From Candidatus Thorarchaeota archaeon (lineage in GTDB: Archaea > Asgardarchaeota > Thorarchaeia > Thorarchaeales > Thorarchaeaceae), in assembly GCA_018238205.1 (NCBI GenBank), contig JABCTV010000014.1, positions 1 through 35,866 on the forward strand: a stretch of 35,866 nucleotides of DNA. The letters run 5' to 3'. Position 1 is the first letter of the stretch. Every line of letters begins with the position of its first letter. This document shows, piece after piece, positions 19,401 through 27,511 of this stretch. The notes beneath the pieces were generated by a model. That model searched no databases and was not told the DNA's origin. It saw nothing but the letters and a program-made list of their open reading frames with translations. The translations under genes and the position numbers were made by a program.

Positions 19401-22400
19401 AGTTGTGAAGATGGGTGAAAATATCAATGGCACGATTTCTTGGACACTTGCAGGAGATGGTGATGCTGGTGTCGGTCATATCACTATTCGTCTTGGTGAT
19501 CCTCCAACATATCAGCAATACAGTTACGATGAAACCTCTCCATTCTGGTTCTCGATCCCGAGTACAGACTTTGATGCAGGGGACTACAATCTTACGGTTA
19601 CAATTGACGTACCAGATTGTTCTCAATTAATTCTCAGAGATCAAGTAACGATTGCAGAACCGAATCCAACTTATCTTACGACGGTATCAGAAACCGATGG
19701 TCTTGTGGGCAATGAGTTATTTGTAAGCTGGTCTTTGCATCATCAAGAAAATGATTCATTGATTGCCAATCAAGAGGTTTCACTAATAATCCGAGATGAC
19801 TTTGACACAATTGTCTATTCCACTCTTCTCATTTCAGATTCTAGCATCGAATTTTTCTCTTGGACTCCTATGGCAAGAGGTGATTTTACCTATACTCTGA
19901 CTTTTGATGGAAATGGTTCTCTGGATGGAAGTCAAACTCAGGGAATGATTCACGTATACGAGCACACTGTGATTACTTGGATTGGAACTGGCACTCTAGA
20001 CCAATACTCAACAGTTACACTAACAGTGCAACTTACAACTCAAGATTCAGAGGTATTGAGTGGGCAGAGTCTACATGTCACTATCACATCCCCATCTTTG
20101 GTGAATATTGTTGATACGATACTCGTCACCAATTCAACAGGTCATGCATCTGTTACAATTACGCTTACTGAGAATGGGAACTACAATGTCCAATGTGATT
20201 TCTCTGGTGTGAGTTTTCTTCTCAGCTCATCTGAATCTGATGTAGTGACTTCATGGTCTTCAAGCCAATTAGAAATTGGTGGGGTAATTGTTGAGGAAAC
20301 CATAGGTGGGCCTCGAACACTGTGGGCTCAATTGAAAGACTTGATTTCAAATCCCGTTTCAGGTCAATCGATTACTCTTCGTGTTATCCTTCTTCCATCT
20401 ACTGTGCTAATGGAACAGACACTTACAACAAACTCTAGCGGTTTTGTTTCGATGCAATGGAGTGCAAGTAGTGCAGGTTCTTTTAGATTTGAAGCTGACT
20501 ACGGTGGTTCTCTTTCACGAGGGTCAGCTTCTGAAGCATTTGATTTTGATGTACTAATTCCTGTGACTCTCTCAATAAGTTACAATCCATCTCCAGAGGT
20601 TAGCGTTCCAGGTTGGATTCAGGTGGTAGCAGTTGACCATCTATCAAATCCAATATCAGGTCTCACTGTAACGATATCTGTTGAACGACCCGGTGGTGGC
20701 GTTGATTACACAAATATTTCCACAACTTCTGGTGGTATTGCTGTATTCACATGGACTCCATCTACACGAGGAATCAATGATATCATTGTTACTTCCGTGC
20801 AACAATCCTGGTACTATGCAGGTTACTCAAGTCTTGGAGTAGGTGTCTGTGAAACTCCCATTATTTCGATTGATTTTCCTTCAGATCTTGTTGCTCCTAC
20901 GACTGATTCAATTCAGATTACATTGATTGGGAGTGATGTAAGTCCAGTCAGTGGTGCAACAGTTCACACTATAGTTTCACTCGATGGTTCTATAATCTAT
21001 GACGCAGATGATGTCACCAGTGCTGCGGGATTAATCACCCTCACTCTTGACTTTGGAACTCCTGGTCAATTAGAGATTCAGGTCCAAGTTTCTGCGCAAG
21101 AATGGCTCCTTGAAACCTCAGAAAACAAGAATGGAATAGTTACTGCTGCTACAACACTTACAGTTACGATTCCTGGTTTACCTGTTGAACAGGGTTCAAC
21201 TGTAGGAGTTCTTGTAACGCTACTAGACTTTAGTGGTTCTCCTCTGGTCGGAGCCACAATCGACATTTCAGTAACCTGGAGCAATGGAACCGTTCTGAAT
21301 ACATACTCTCGAACTGCTGACAGCTCAGGGCAATGTACTCTTGCTCAACCCTTCAACTATGTTGGAGATTTTATCATCAGTGCAACCTATGCTGGCTATG
21401 GTTACAATTCTTCTGCAAGTGACACGGTAGCACAGAGAGTTTACACTACTCCAAACATCCAATTGTACCACAATCCTAGTTGTATTGTTGGAAACCCTCT
21501 TGAGTTCCAAGTAGCTTATCTTGATTCGCTTGAAAATTACATCATTGGACGTACCATTCATTTTAGTATTCAACAAGATGGAGTTCAGGTATTTGATGCA
21601 CAAGTACCCTCAATAAATGGACTAGCAATAATCACATGGTATCCTTCTCAGGGCGGTCTTGCTGACATCACTGTTCTCCATGTAGGAGACATTTTGTTCC
21701 TTACCAATTCAACATCCTCGACAAGCTCAGTCCTTGAGCTCGTAGATGGAACACTCTGGATAACTCCTGCACAGATTGATTTGTTTGGCTCGACTACGCT
21801 GGTCTACAATCTGACCACGACTCTCCCACAGGCTGGAGTGACAATACATTTCGAAGTGCTTGGAATGGATTTGGTTCCGTTATGGTCTGCAAATGTATTA
21901 ACAAACTCGTCAGGAATGGCTAGTGTGGTGTATACTGCAGATGATTCTCATGGAGTCCTCATTGTCAATGTGGGCCCTGTGGCCGAGGAATTTCTGATTG
22001 GTGGCGAAGTTCAAGATCAACTGATTGTGATGACACACAGTAGTGTTTCTGTTTCACTAGTTCCCTATCCTCCCGCAGTTGACACTTTGATTAACATTAC
22101 CTTCTTGGTGATTGATGATCTAGGTGGAGTTGTAGATGGCATCTCCATCACCGTGACAGTCTATGATCCATATGGTGAACAAATCAAACTTGGAATGTGG
22201 ACAAACTCGATCACGGTTTCAGTAGTGGAGGGTCTTGCAATTGTCGAGTTCACACCTGAAATGGTGGGTCTCTATACAGTCGCCTTCACGTCTACTGGCT
22301 CGGTTTCAGTGCATAGCTTCACTGACTCAACCATCCATACAATCTATTCAACAACAGAACTGGTACTATCACTATCAACTCTCGATCTTGAAGTCGGAGA

Positions 22401-24297
22401 TACACTGGACATATTTGCTCAGCTATTGGATCATGATGGAAACCCTATGGTCGGGCGAAACGTGACCCTCGAACTGGATGGCCCCGGAGCAAGCTCGATG
22501 GGTCCTGTTGAATTAATAACAAATGCAAATGGCTTTGTTACTTGGATAGTTGAAATTGTAGAAGAGGGGTCATGGTTTCTTGATGCTTCTTTTGAGGGTC
22601 TCGGAGTCTATCTCCCTTCCGGAGCTTTTGAAGAGGTCAATGTGAAATACGGGACAGTCGTTCAACTTGAGCTTCTCAATCCTGATGACGTGATAGCTGG
22701 AGTAACTGATGCATCTTTCTCTATTCTCCTAGAAGACACTGGCGGTACTCCCATGGAAGGATTCACGGTTCACTACGAGGCACACCATCAAGTCTTTGGA
22801 CTCATCATTGAAGGAAACTTAATTCAGTCTGGAACTGAGCCGATAATCCTGAATATCACTTTAGCTAACATGGGCAATATCACTTTCATAGTATCTTTTG
22901 GTGGTACAAGTCACTATCATGCATCTAATGCAGCGCTACAATTTTGGGTACGAGGAACCACTGATGTGGTCACATCAATTCCAACATCCATAGACCGTTC
23001 TTCTGAGGACGGATTTACGCTATTCATCAAAGATGAGGTTTCTGAACCTATTCCGTTTGCTGAACTCGATTTTATAATTGAGCTCACAGGTCCTCTGGGG
23101 GTCGTGACCCTGACCAGTCGATTACAGTGGAATCAGTCCTCGGTGGATTTGTTCATCAACTCTCTTCCTGTTGGTCATTACACTCTATCTGTTATTGTTG
23201 CTTCAAGCATTGAACGACTAGGTTGCAACATTCTTATTGACTTCACAATCACAAGTATCACTACGCTTGAGATTGGCGATGAGGATTTCTCAGGGATTAT
23301 CTATACTCTACACTCTCTGACTTTCTTCCTTAATGACTCTTTGATGGAAGCGATTGATGGTGCTGACGTCTGGCTGAGTATCTACGATTCTCTAGATCGT
23401 GAGATATATGGACATCCTCTCAGCACTCGAACTCTTCTCACTTCTACCATTCTGGGTACCGAGGTCTCTTGGACGCCATCTCTTACCGGCGAATATCGTA
23501 TTCTCATTGATTTCATAGGCAATGAATTCTACAATCAGTCATCCCTTGAGATTGTGGTCCTTGTTCGTCATCTTAGTTCAGTATCCCTTGAGGCTCCGGA
23601 GCTTTCAGAATTCGGCGAGATCATTCCTCTCACTGGAACACTTGAAGGAGCTATTGGAGGGATGAGTGGCAAGACCGTAAATATCACAGTCTTCACTGAT
23701 GGCGTCATACAACTGGAAGAGACCCTTGTTACTGGTAGTCGTGGAGTGATTAGCTATAATCTTGTAGGTCTCTTGGCAGGTACTCACACGGTCCGAATTA
23801 CATTCGAAGGGTCCGACTCGCAGGCTCCTTGTTCTAACCAATTTGTCCTTGAGATTGCACCGATTATTGTCATTGCAATTTCCAACGACCATAGTTTCTT
23901 TGTCAGCCGTAACAACACTCTGAGCGTTTCGGTCAGTGTGCTCGGAACTCGCGCTGATTGGATTGGGTCATTAGATGCAATACTGTTTAGTCCTGGAAAT
24001 GAGGACAGTGGTTCCTGGAGCTTCGAGATAGACTCTTACTCTATCTTGGACATTAACTTTCTACCATTGGTTGAAGGGACCTATTCTCTCAATATTACAG
24101 TGGTCGGTCTCCCTGTTGCCGTTGAACGCACATATCCCTTAGCGATTGCTGTAGTACGTGAGTCATTGCAGATCGAGCTGGATGCAGCCAATACATCTCT
24201 ATTAGGAGGGTTTGGAATCTTGTCTGTGGTCGGAGTAATCATGAGAAAGAAGATGAAGGGTGTTGTTGGCTCAATGCCAGGAGAATGGACCGGTTAA
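16483..24297 (+). CDS. Giant cell-surface protein: alpha/alpha toroid plus Ig-like repeats
   Basis: The 2604-residue protein starts at ATG 16483 with CGGAGGCG about 10 bases upstream. A signal peptide (MKRIALSLLLVCMIFASIQF..., cleavage near 23-24) and a C-terminal membrane helix with a basic stop-transfer (about 2572-2590, then RKKMKG) place it outside the cell. After an alpha/beta segment (about 55-130), residues about 270-860 carry prenyltransferase/squalene-cyclase-like repeats (GGFSYDHAP, GGFDNYITT, GDGSFRNTN, GSGGFGMKP), an alpha/alpha toroid. From about 870 to 2560 there are roughly 14-16 repeats of about 100 residues with an Ig or macroglobulin-like pattern (TNSSG-x-ASVT ... G-x-Y-x-V ... 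F-x-G). Toroid plus such domains recalls alpha-2-macroglobulins, but domain order is reversed and no GCGEQ thioester is seen. Likely roles are adhesion or S-layer-associated structure. Numerous NxS/T sites suggest glycosylation. Confidence 0.9.
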   Translation: MKRIALSLLLVCMIFASIQFTAAPVELGLNDIDVQNDLKDLGTTSADTGVTVSNNPYIVLELVGGDISNHGTDWSTLLNSMGIPNSVLQTSDVLADPSLLHDVPAVIIDGSLGSSSGNAVSQNIVDILIQEDITLILTGRSAWLLHRLSARSPPSQTASVATILTTESGYAGAVFLSQPVPLTIGSTLSNEAGLILPVDTVQTEMSRLVNLTGSSISTTAPLRYDSWPLDVFLFAYEDPTLLTSTGEGLLENTVAYCNAVRETATTTNLATFQASEGELLAGGFSYDHAPLIVSVYYAVHTASDLLEGTAWTNWIVDNTPLVRDILNDLMIDYGSETGFMTSAADGIVSCQSTAQGLWVLTTMGFSAEFPESEIVQYLSSRQEVAGGFDNYITTTYYVTEALAVSGQLGEISTYDLELFLRSLVIDGSKTGDPDLWGSIGSNPTSISPRTNYASEYLRSLAFIGLAHPDPAKLTSWILTRTANGDGSFRNTNGPDEEIVTGTASALATMQHLGTLSAENKTAGLAWFSNNQLGSGGFGMKPATDDLVAKTRETSRVALCLESLGETSGGIASGITIFIDSITTSVGFEAMDILPSLMWTSWLLESSRLVHAPLVDLNLAADYLNGFDSLNVYPFWSNLTTVSASEYGFNQYRTKSVWTQYFGTSVVNALGINFDSTMISGITLYLSQSQYMTGHYRPTSIMGTAHMQYSVAAVETLFLLDELATIPYRAALETAILSEYSSGSWDTAGWTLEPFAGFQEAIDFLSTRAAIRLGIVTPTMASEITASIESRIQYTDLTALSMDVATLSLLHASDSSVNLDSVDTSTVLSALRSSHFSDGWFNNSVLWQPVFTQSVLKMVSILGLRCELFDTPGLGLSASASANTELGSTLDISVSISSSEPSHTVIVNAFGETTLFTNVANSDSLSLPVPSSLETLGSWTVFIMVQDWGSSRAYDTLTVQVEGTLEGSLDIETPVVKMGENINGTISWTLAGDGDAGVGHITIRLGDPPTYQQYSYDETSPFWFSIPSTDFDAGDYNLTVTIDVPDCSQLILRDQVTIAEPNPTYLTTVSETDGLVGNELFVSWSLHHQENDSLIANQEVSLIIRDDFDTIVYSTLLISDSSIEFFSWTPMARGDFTYTLTFDGNGSLDGSQTQGMIHVYEHTVITWIGTGTLDQYSTVTLTVQLTTQDSEVLSGQSLHVTITSPSLVNIVDTILVTNSTGHASVTITLTENGNYNVQCDFSGVSFLLSSSESDVVTSWSSSQLEIGGVIVEETIGGPRTLWAQLKDLISNPVSGQSITLRVILLPSTVLMEQTLTTNSSGFVSMQWSASSAGSFRFEADYGGSLSRGSASEAFDFDVLIPVTLSISYNPSPEVSVPGWIQVVAVDHLSNPISGLTVTISVERPGGGVDYTNISTTSGGIAVFTWTPSTRGINDIIVTSVQQSWYYAGYSSLGVGVCETPIISIDFPSDLVAPTTDSIQITLIGSDVSPVSGATVHTIVSLDGSIIYDADDVTSAAGLITLTLDFGTPGQLEIQVQVSAQEWLLETSENKNGIVTAATTLTVTIPGLPVEQGSTVGVLVTLLDFSGSPLVGATIDISVTWSNGTVLNTYSRTADSSGQCTLAQPFNYVGDFIISATYAGYGYNSSASDTVAQRVYTTPNIQLYHNPSCIVGNPLEFQVAYLDSLENYIIGRTIHFSIQQDGVQVFDAQVPSINGLAIITWYPSQGGLADITVLHVGDILFLTNSTSSTSSVLELVDGTLWITPAQIDLFGSTTLVYNLTTTLPQAGVTIHFEVLGMDLVPLWSANVLTNSSGMASVVYTADDSHGVLIVNVGPVAEEFLIGGEVQDQLIVMTHSSVSVSLVPYPPAVDTLINITFLVIDDLGGVVDGISITVTVYDPYGEQIKLGMWTNSITVSVVEGLAIVEFTPEMVGLYTVAFTSTGSVSVHSFTDSTIHTIYSTTELVLSLSTLDLEVGDTLDIFAQLLDHDGNPMVGRNVTLELDGPGASSMGPVELITNANGFVTWIVEIVEEGSWFLDASFEGLGVYLPSGAFEEVNVKYGTVVQLELLNPDDVIAGVTDASFSILLEDTGGTPMEGFTVHYEAHHQVFGLIIEGNLIQSGTEPIILNITLANMGNITFIVSFGGTSHYHASNAALQFWVRGTTDVVTSIPTSIDRSSEDGFTLFIKDEVSEPIPFAELDFIIELTGPLGVVTLTSRLQWNQSSVDLFINSLPVGHYTLSVIVASSIERLGCNILIDFTITSITTLEIGDEDFSGIIYTLHSLTFFLNDSLMEAIDGADVWLSIYDSLDREIYGHPLSTRTLLTSTILGTEVSWTPSLTGEYRILIDFIGNEFYNQSSLEIVVLVRHLSSVSLEAPELSEFGEIIPLTGTLEGAIGGMSGKTVNITVFTDGVIQLEETLVTGSRGVISYNLVGLLAGTHTVRITFEGSDSQAPCSNQFVLEIAPIIVIAISNDHSFFVSRNNTLSVSVSVLGTRADWIGSLDAILFSPGNEDSGSWSFEIDSYSILDINFLPLVEGTYSLNITVVGLPVAVERTYPLAIAVVRESLQIELDAANTSLLGGFGILSVVGVIMRKKMKGVVGSMPGEWTG

Positions 24298-24300
24298 GTG

Positions 24301-26268
24301 CTATGATCTGATTTGACTTAGAAATCCAGATATATCATCATCCCACGTTCCATCCGGTTTGAGAAGTCTTTTGTAGAGGTTATGTGTATACGCTGCAAAT
24401 GCATTCACACGGTAGATCTTGATATCCATTTCATGTTCCTTGGCTCTTTTTGGTAATTGTGTTGAGATATCATAAACCGAATCCTCTGGCAATCTGGATA
24501 TAATATAGCTTTGTTCTCCTTCTCCAGTAATCCTTGCAGTCGTGCTTGGTGCATGCTTTAGCAGCGACCTAGTCAGGGATTGTATCTTTTGTGATGGCCC
24601 ATTACAAACAAAGCATATTGACGCAAGATCTCCAATAGGTAAATAGTACTGGAGACGGATAATATTGCAGCTTGTTAGTTTAGCAAGTATTTCTCTTAGT
24701 CGTTCTGTGTTCATTTCTAGAAATTCATCATACTCTCCCAGTTCTAATGAATGCATATACAATCCCCATGTAATTAGACCTAATACTTTGGCTTCATCCA
24801 TACTTGGTGTGAATATTTTTTCTAAAGGTTTCACTTGGAACTCCCGATCAAGTTGTTTCAGGCTTCTCTGACCTTCCACTGATTTCAAGATTCGTGTTGT
24901 ATTAACTTTCCATTTTTGCTTAGAATCAATGAAAAGATTGTAGTTCATATTGCTAGCAGACCATGATACTTCTGAGATATTTGTTCTTAATCTCCGAATT
25001 CGTTCTACAGCTGAAGGTGGCATCACCATTACCTGAATATATGGTGGTTTCTCTGTTGGATTTCCTAATCTGGCTGTCCATGCTAAATGTCTATGAGGCC
25101 ATCTATGAGCTCCTCCAATATAGATTAAAGTTCTGAGACCCATATTCTGATTCTGAACATGACCTCTAATCTGAAGTGCATTTTGAATCATGGCAAATCT
25201 GTTAATCCATGCTTCTTGTGACAAGGTAGCATCATATTTTGAAATTGGAAGACCTGATAGGATTTCTTGGTTTTGATTAAGTTTAGTTACTGTTTGAAGG
25301 ATACGACTACGTCTGTCTGGAAACATACTGGTAAGTTTATACCATGCAATATCCCATGGATTATTTTCTATTGCTGTGGTTGCAGGTTGGAGCGCAACAG
25401 GAAGAATCCCTCTATCTGCCATTATAAAAACTCGAACGTATTGAGGGGGTGTATCACCTTCAATTAAGCATTGAATGTGATCAAAGATTAAACAGTGAAG
25501 AAGTGGTGTTGACCTATATTTCGTGCTTATCTCCAATGGATCTTCATCAGGAATTTTAATACGGATGACTAATGATAAGAATGTCATCAGTTCATCTCTG
25601 ATATGACTTGGAAATGATTTAGGAACCAACTGATCCATTGTATCTCTCATCGTTTTACCAATCTTCAGATTTGGTACTGTGATACCCTCTACCAGTGTTG
25701 CAAATTCATTCCATTTTGGTGCAGGTGAATCGAGTATACTTCCTATGAGTGAATTTCGATTTTCATAATCTAATTCTTCATTCAGTTTCTTGTATGCGTC
25801 CCAATCTCTGTCCATATGTAGAATAACTATCTCATATGGATTCACTTTTTGTACATTTAGTAGATTATGATTTTCCAAATCAAATATCAATAGTAGATAC
25901 TTTTCACTATCAACTATGGGGTGTGTGACAAATAATGCGTCACTACCAGAATCCGATAATCTATTTATCCATCCACCACTACTTGCAGGATACATCTCAT
26001 TCATCGGAATTTCAGTAGCAGTGTATCTTCTAATAGTAAAATTAGAACTAAAAAGAATTTTTTCATCGGTTGAAATTGGAATTGCTTCTGATGCTTTTCG
26101 GATTGAAAATGATACACCATCTCGGGAATCTGCATCATCAAGAATTTCACCATTATCTAGAGTGATTTTTGGTCCCTCAATTGAATATGAAAGAATACCA
26201 CTCTCTACCAAACCTGATGGGAAATAAACAGTAACTAACATTTCCATTGAATCTGCATCCAATTCCAT
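24301..26268 (-). CDS. Large wHTH/Lrp-like protein, paralogue of the 12814 gene
   Basis: From the ATG complementary to 26266-26268 the protein has 655 residues and starts MELDADSMEM. An in-frame ATG at 26349 would add 27 residues rich in Tyr, Leu and Thr. I prefer the shorter form because a TATA box lies about 35 bases before it. The N-terminal part is beta-rich. The C-terminal 160 residues (LREILAKLTSCNIIRLQYYLPI, then an Lrp-like alpha/beta segment with SYIISRLPEDSVYDIS, ending KPDGTWDDD) align by eye with the end of the 12814 gene. Both therefore belong to one family of large winged-helix proteins. A role in regulation is likely from the fold only. It converges on the giant surface-protein gene with a 3-base gap, so one terminator region must serve both. 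Confidence 0.75.
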   Translation of the reverse strand: MELDADSMEMLVTVYFPSGLVESGILSYSIEGPKITLDNGEILDDADSRDGVSFSIRKASEAIPISTDEKILFSSNFTIRRYTATEIPMNEMYPASSGGWINRLSDSGSDALFVTHPIVDSEKYLLLIFDLENHNLLNVQKVNPYEIVILHMDRDWDAYKKLNEELDYENRNSLIGSILDSPAPKWNEFATLVEGITVPNLKIGKTMRDTMDQLVPKSFPSHIRDELMTFLSLVIRIKIPDEDPLEISTKYRSTPLLHCLIFDHIQCLIEGDTPPQYVRVFIMADRGILPVALQPATTAIENNPWDIAWYKLTSMFPDRRSRILQTVTKLNQNQEILSGLPISKYDATLSQEAWINRFAMIQNALQIRGHVQNQNMGLRTLIYIGGAHRWPHRHLAWTARLGNPTEKPPYIQVMVMPPSAVERIRRLRTNISEVSWSASNMNYNLFIDSKQKWKVNTTRILKSVEGQRSLKQLDREFQVKPLEKIFTPSMDEAKVLGLITWGLYMHSLELGEYDEFLEMNTERLREILAKLTSCNIIRLQYYLPIGDLASICFVCNGPSQKIQSLTRSLLKHAPSTTARITGEGEQSYIISRLPEDSVYDISTQLPKRAKEHEMDIKIYRVNAFAAYTHNLYKRLLKPDGTWDDDISGFLSQIRS

Positions 26269-26298
26269 TATTCGTAAGATACGTAACGAAATTGGGCT

Positions 26299-26309
26299 AT
26301 ATGTATAAT
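26299..26309 (-). promoter_or_regulatory. TATA box for the 24301 gene
   Basis: On the minus strand the bases read CATTATACATA. The centre is about 26304, and archaeal transcription normally begins about 25 bases downstream, here near 26278. That is some 10 bases before the ATG at 26268, fitting a nearly leaderless mRNA and supporting the shorter start. Confidence 0.45.
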
Positions 26310-26404
26310 GTGTTAGTTGTAGAATGGTGTACAACTTATAGAAAAACAATATTGTGTGAGGTGGAAGCTTACTAGAAGATTCACATCCTCACTGATTCTA
26401 TTTC

Positions 26405-26542
26405 TCACCATGGAGCAGAAAATTGTGTTTGAGCGGTTAGCTTAATCATCCAAGGTTCTGTTGGGGGCTTTGTTGGAGGAGCTTCTCGATTGATCCATGG
26501 TTCTGTTGGAGGTTTAGTAGGTGGGAGTTCGTGTCGTTTCAT
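26405..26542 (-). CDS. 45-residue Pro-rich peptide with duplicated motif
   Basis: This minus-strand ORF starts at ATG (complement of 26540-26542) and stops at TGA (26405-26407), giving 45 residues. It contains two copies of PPTKPPTEPW (residues 7-16 and 22-31), separated by INREA, then a short Thr/Gln/Phe tail. Comparing the two ten-codon copies, six bases differ and every difference is synonymous, which is strong evidence that the peptide is translated and selected. It has no signal peptide and no Cys. Proline-rich repeats of this kind usually serve as docking motifs or short linear ligands; the partner is unknown. It sits between the large wHTH gene and the tRNA, with no ribosome-binding site and only a weak TATTTTGG before it. 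Confidence 0.6.
   Translation of the reverse strand: MKRHELPPTKPPTEPWINREAPPTKPPTEPWMIKLTAQTQFSAPW
26448..26530. repeat. Two imperfect 38-bp direct repeats, 45-bp period
   Basis: Copy 1 is 26448-26485 and copy 2 is 26493-26530; 29 of 38 bases agree. Each begins ATCCA(A/T)GGTTCTGTTGG. The period is a multiple of three, and the repeats encode the duplicated Pro-rich motif of the 45-residue ORF. The other bases between 26350 and 26725 are A/T-rich, and I see no further gene there. Confidence 0.8.
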
Positions 26543-26725
26543 TGTTATTACCAAAATACAATGCAAATACAAGTCGAATTTCCACGCGCAAAATCAGGTG
26601 CTAGATATTGCTTAAAATCAAGTCTCAAGTGAGCATTTTTCCTCAATATTTTATAGTGAAAGTTGGCGAGTATATAACTACGAATAATCTTAGATACGGT
26701 CTATTCAAAATATGAAAAGGAAAAG

Positions 26726-26833
26726 TGGTGCGCTCGGCGGGATTTGAACCCGCGCCGGATCCGATCTACGGTTCCGAGGGATTAACCCCCGCACAATGGC
26801 AGGGATCCATCATAGCCCCTAGACAACGAGCGC
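26726..26833 (-). tRNA. tRNA-Gly(GCC) with 33-nt intron, CCA encoded
   Basis: Read on the minus strand, the acceptor stem is GCGCTCG/CGAGCGC with discriminator A and encoded CCA (26726-26728). The D-arm starts GTCT and the T-arm is GCGGG TTCAAAT CCCGC. The anticodon stem GATCC/GGATC closes a loop C-T-GCC-A...C, giving anticodon GCC (Gly). Between positions 37 and 38 there are 33 extra bases. They form a canonical splicing site: a 4-bp central helix CUGC/GUAG, three-base bulges CA^U and AU^C, and an inner helix CGGGGG/CCCTCG. Removing them gives a 71-nt body plus ACCA. Splicing would be by the archaeal tRNA endonuclease. Confidence 0.93.
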
Positions 26834-26890
26834 TGTAGAACTGAGCGCGTTGGTGAGTGTTAAAAAGTTTGTCAAAGGCTCAGTAGGTTT

Positions 26891-27388
26891 TCACTTTCTG
26901 TCCAAAAGCAAATCGATAGGAGCGGCCATCATGACCTCATCACGGTAATTATTCTCATGTTTGAGTCCATTTTTCAGCTTACCAAACTGACGAAAACCAA
27001 TTCTTTCATACGCAGCAATGGCAATCTCATTATCTGCTTCAGCACTTATCTGTATAATTTCCACGCCTCTTGATGCGAAATGCTCAGCAATTCTCATCAT
27101 CATCTGACGTGCAACACCACGACCTCTGTAATTCTCTCCGACAACAACTTGGACCATCTCAATACGATGTCGAATCCCAAACCATTTCATTCGTACCCCT
27201 GTGCAGACTCCAACGGTGTCACCATCCGATACAGCACAGACACTGAAGACCTCATCAGGACCTGGCTTCAAGAGTTCCTCCCTCTGACTACGAATTACTT
27301 CTTCTGGAACTCCTTCGAAAAGATGTTTAGCAATTGATTTTGCACGAGCCTTCTTGTACGCTTCGACTGCAATCTCATGACTCGACAT
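26891..27388 (-). CDS. GNAT-family N-acetyltransferase
   Basis: The 165-residue protein is the usual length of a single GNAT domain. The acetyl-CoA binding motif A is VVVGENYRGRGVARQMM (about 78-94), with the R-G-x-G-x-A loop. It is followed by a helix, the strand VEIIQISAEADNEIAIAAYERIGF (N-x-x-A-x-x-x-Y-x-x-x-GF, the typical motif B), and a C-terminal strand. The enzyme transfers an acetyl group from acetyl-CoA to an amine; the substrate (protein N-terminus, small molecule or other) cannot be read from the sequence. The ATG is the complement of 27386-27388. A TATA-like ATATATTG lies about 45 bases upstream. It faces away from pyrE across 123 bases. Confidence 0.9.
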   Translation of the reverse strand: MSSHEIAVEAYKKARAKSIAKHLFEGVPEEVIRSQREELLKPGPDEVFSVCAVSDGDTVGVCTGVRMKWFGIRHRIEMVQVVVGENYRGRGVARQMMMRIAEHFASRGVEIIQISAEADNEIAIAAYERIGFRQFGKLKNGLKHENNYRDEVMMAAPIDLLLDRK

Positions 27389-27511
27389 ATTTCATCATTT
27401 CTCCCTTCATTGTTGCAACATTCTAACATGCAATATATCTGTTCTCGCAACATGAATTTTTGGCGATAAAGTGTTAAGGAAGATTGTTTTTTCTTATATT
27501 GAGTAGAGCAG

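Noticed and set aside
18990-24200. Possible DNA-level tandem repeats or CRISPR-like pattern in the surface gene
   Set aside because: The repeats are at protein level only (Ig-like, diverged); no constant-length identical repeats with spacers are present.
16483-24297. Alpha-2-macroglobulin-type thioester protein
   Set aside because: No GCGEQ or similar motif could be found, and the toroid comes before the Ig-like domains.
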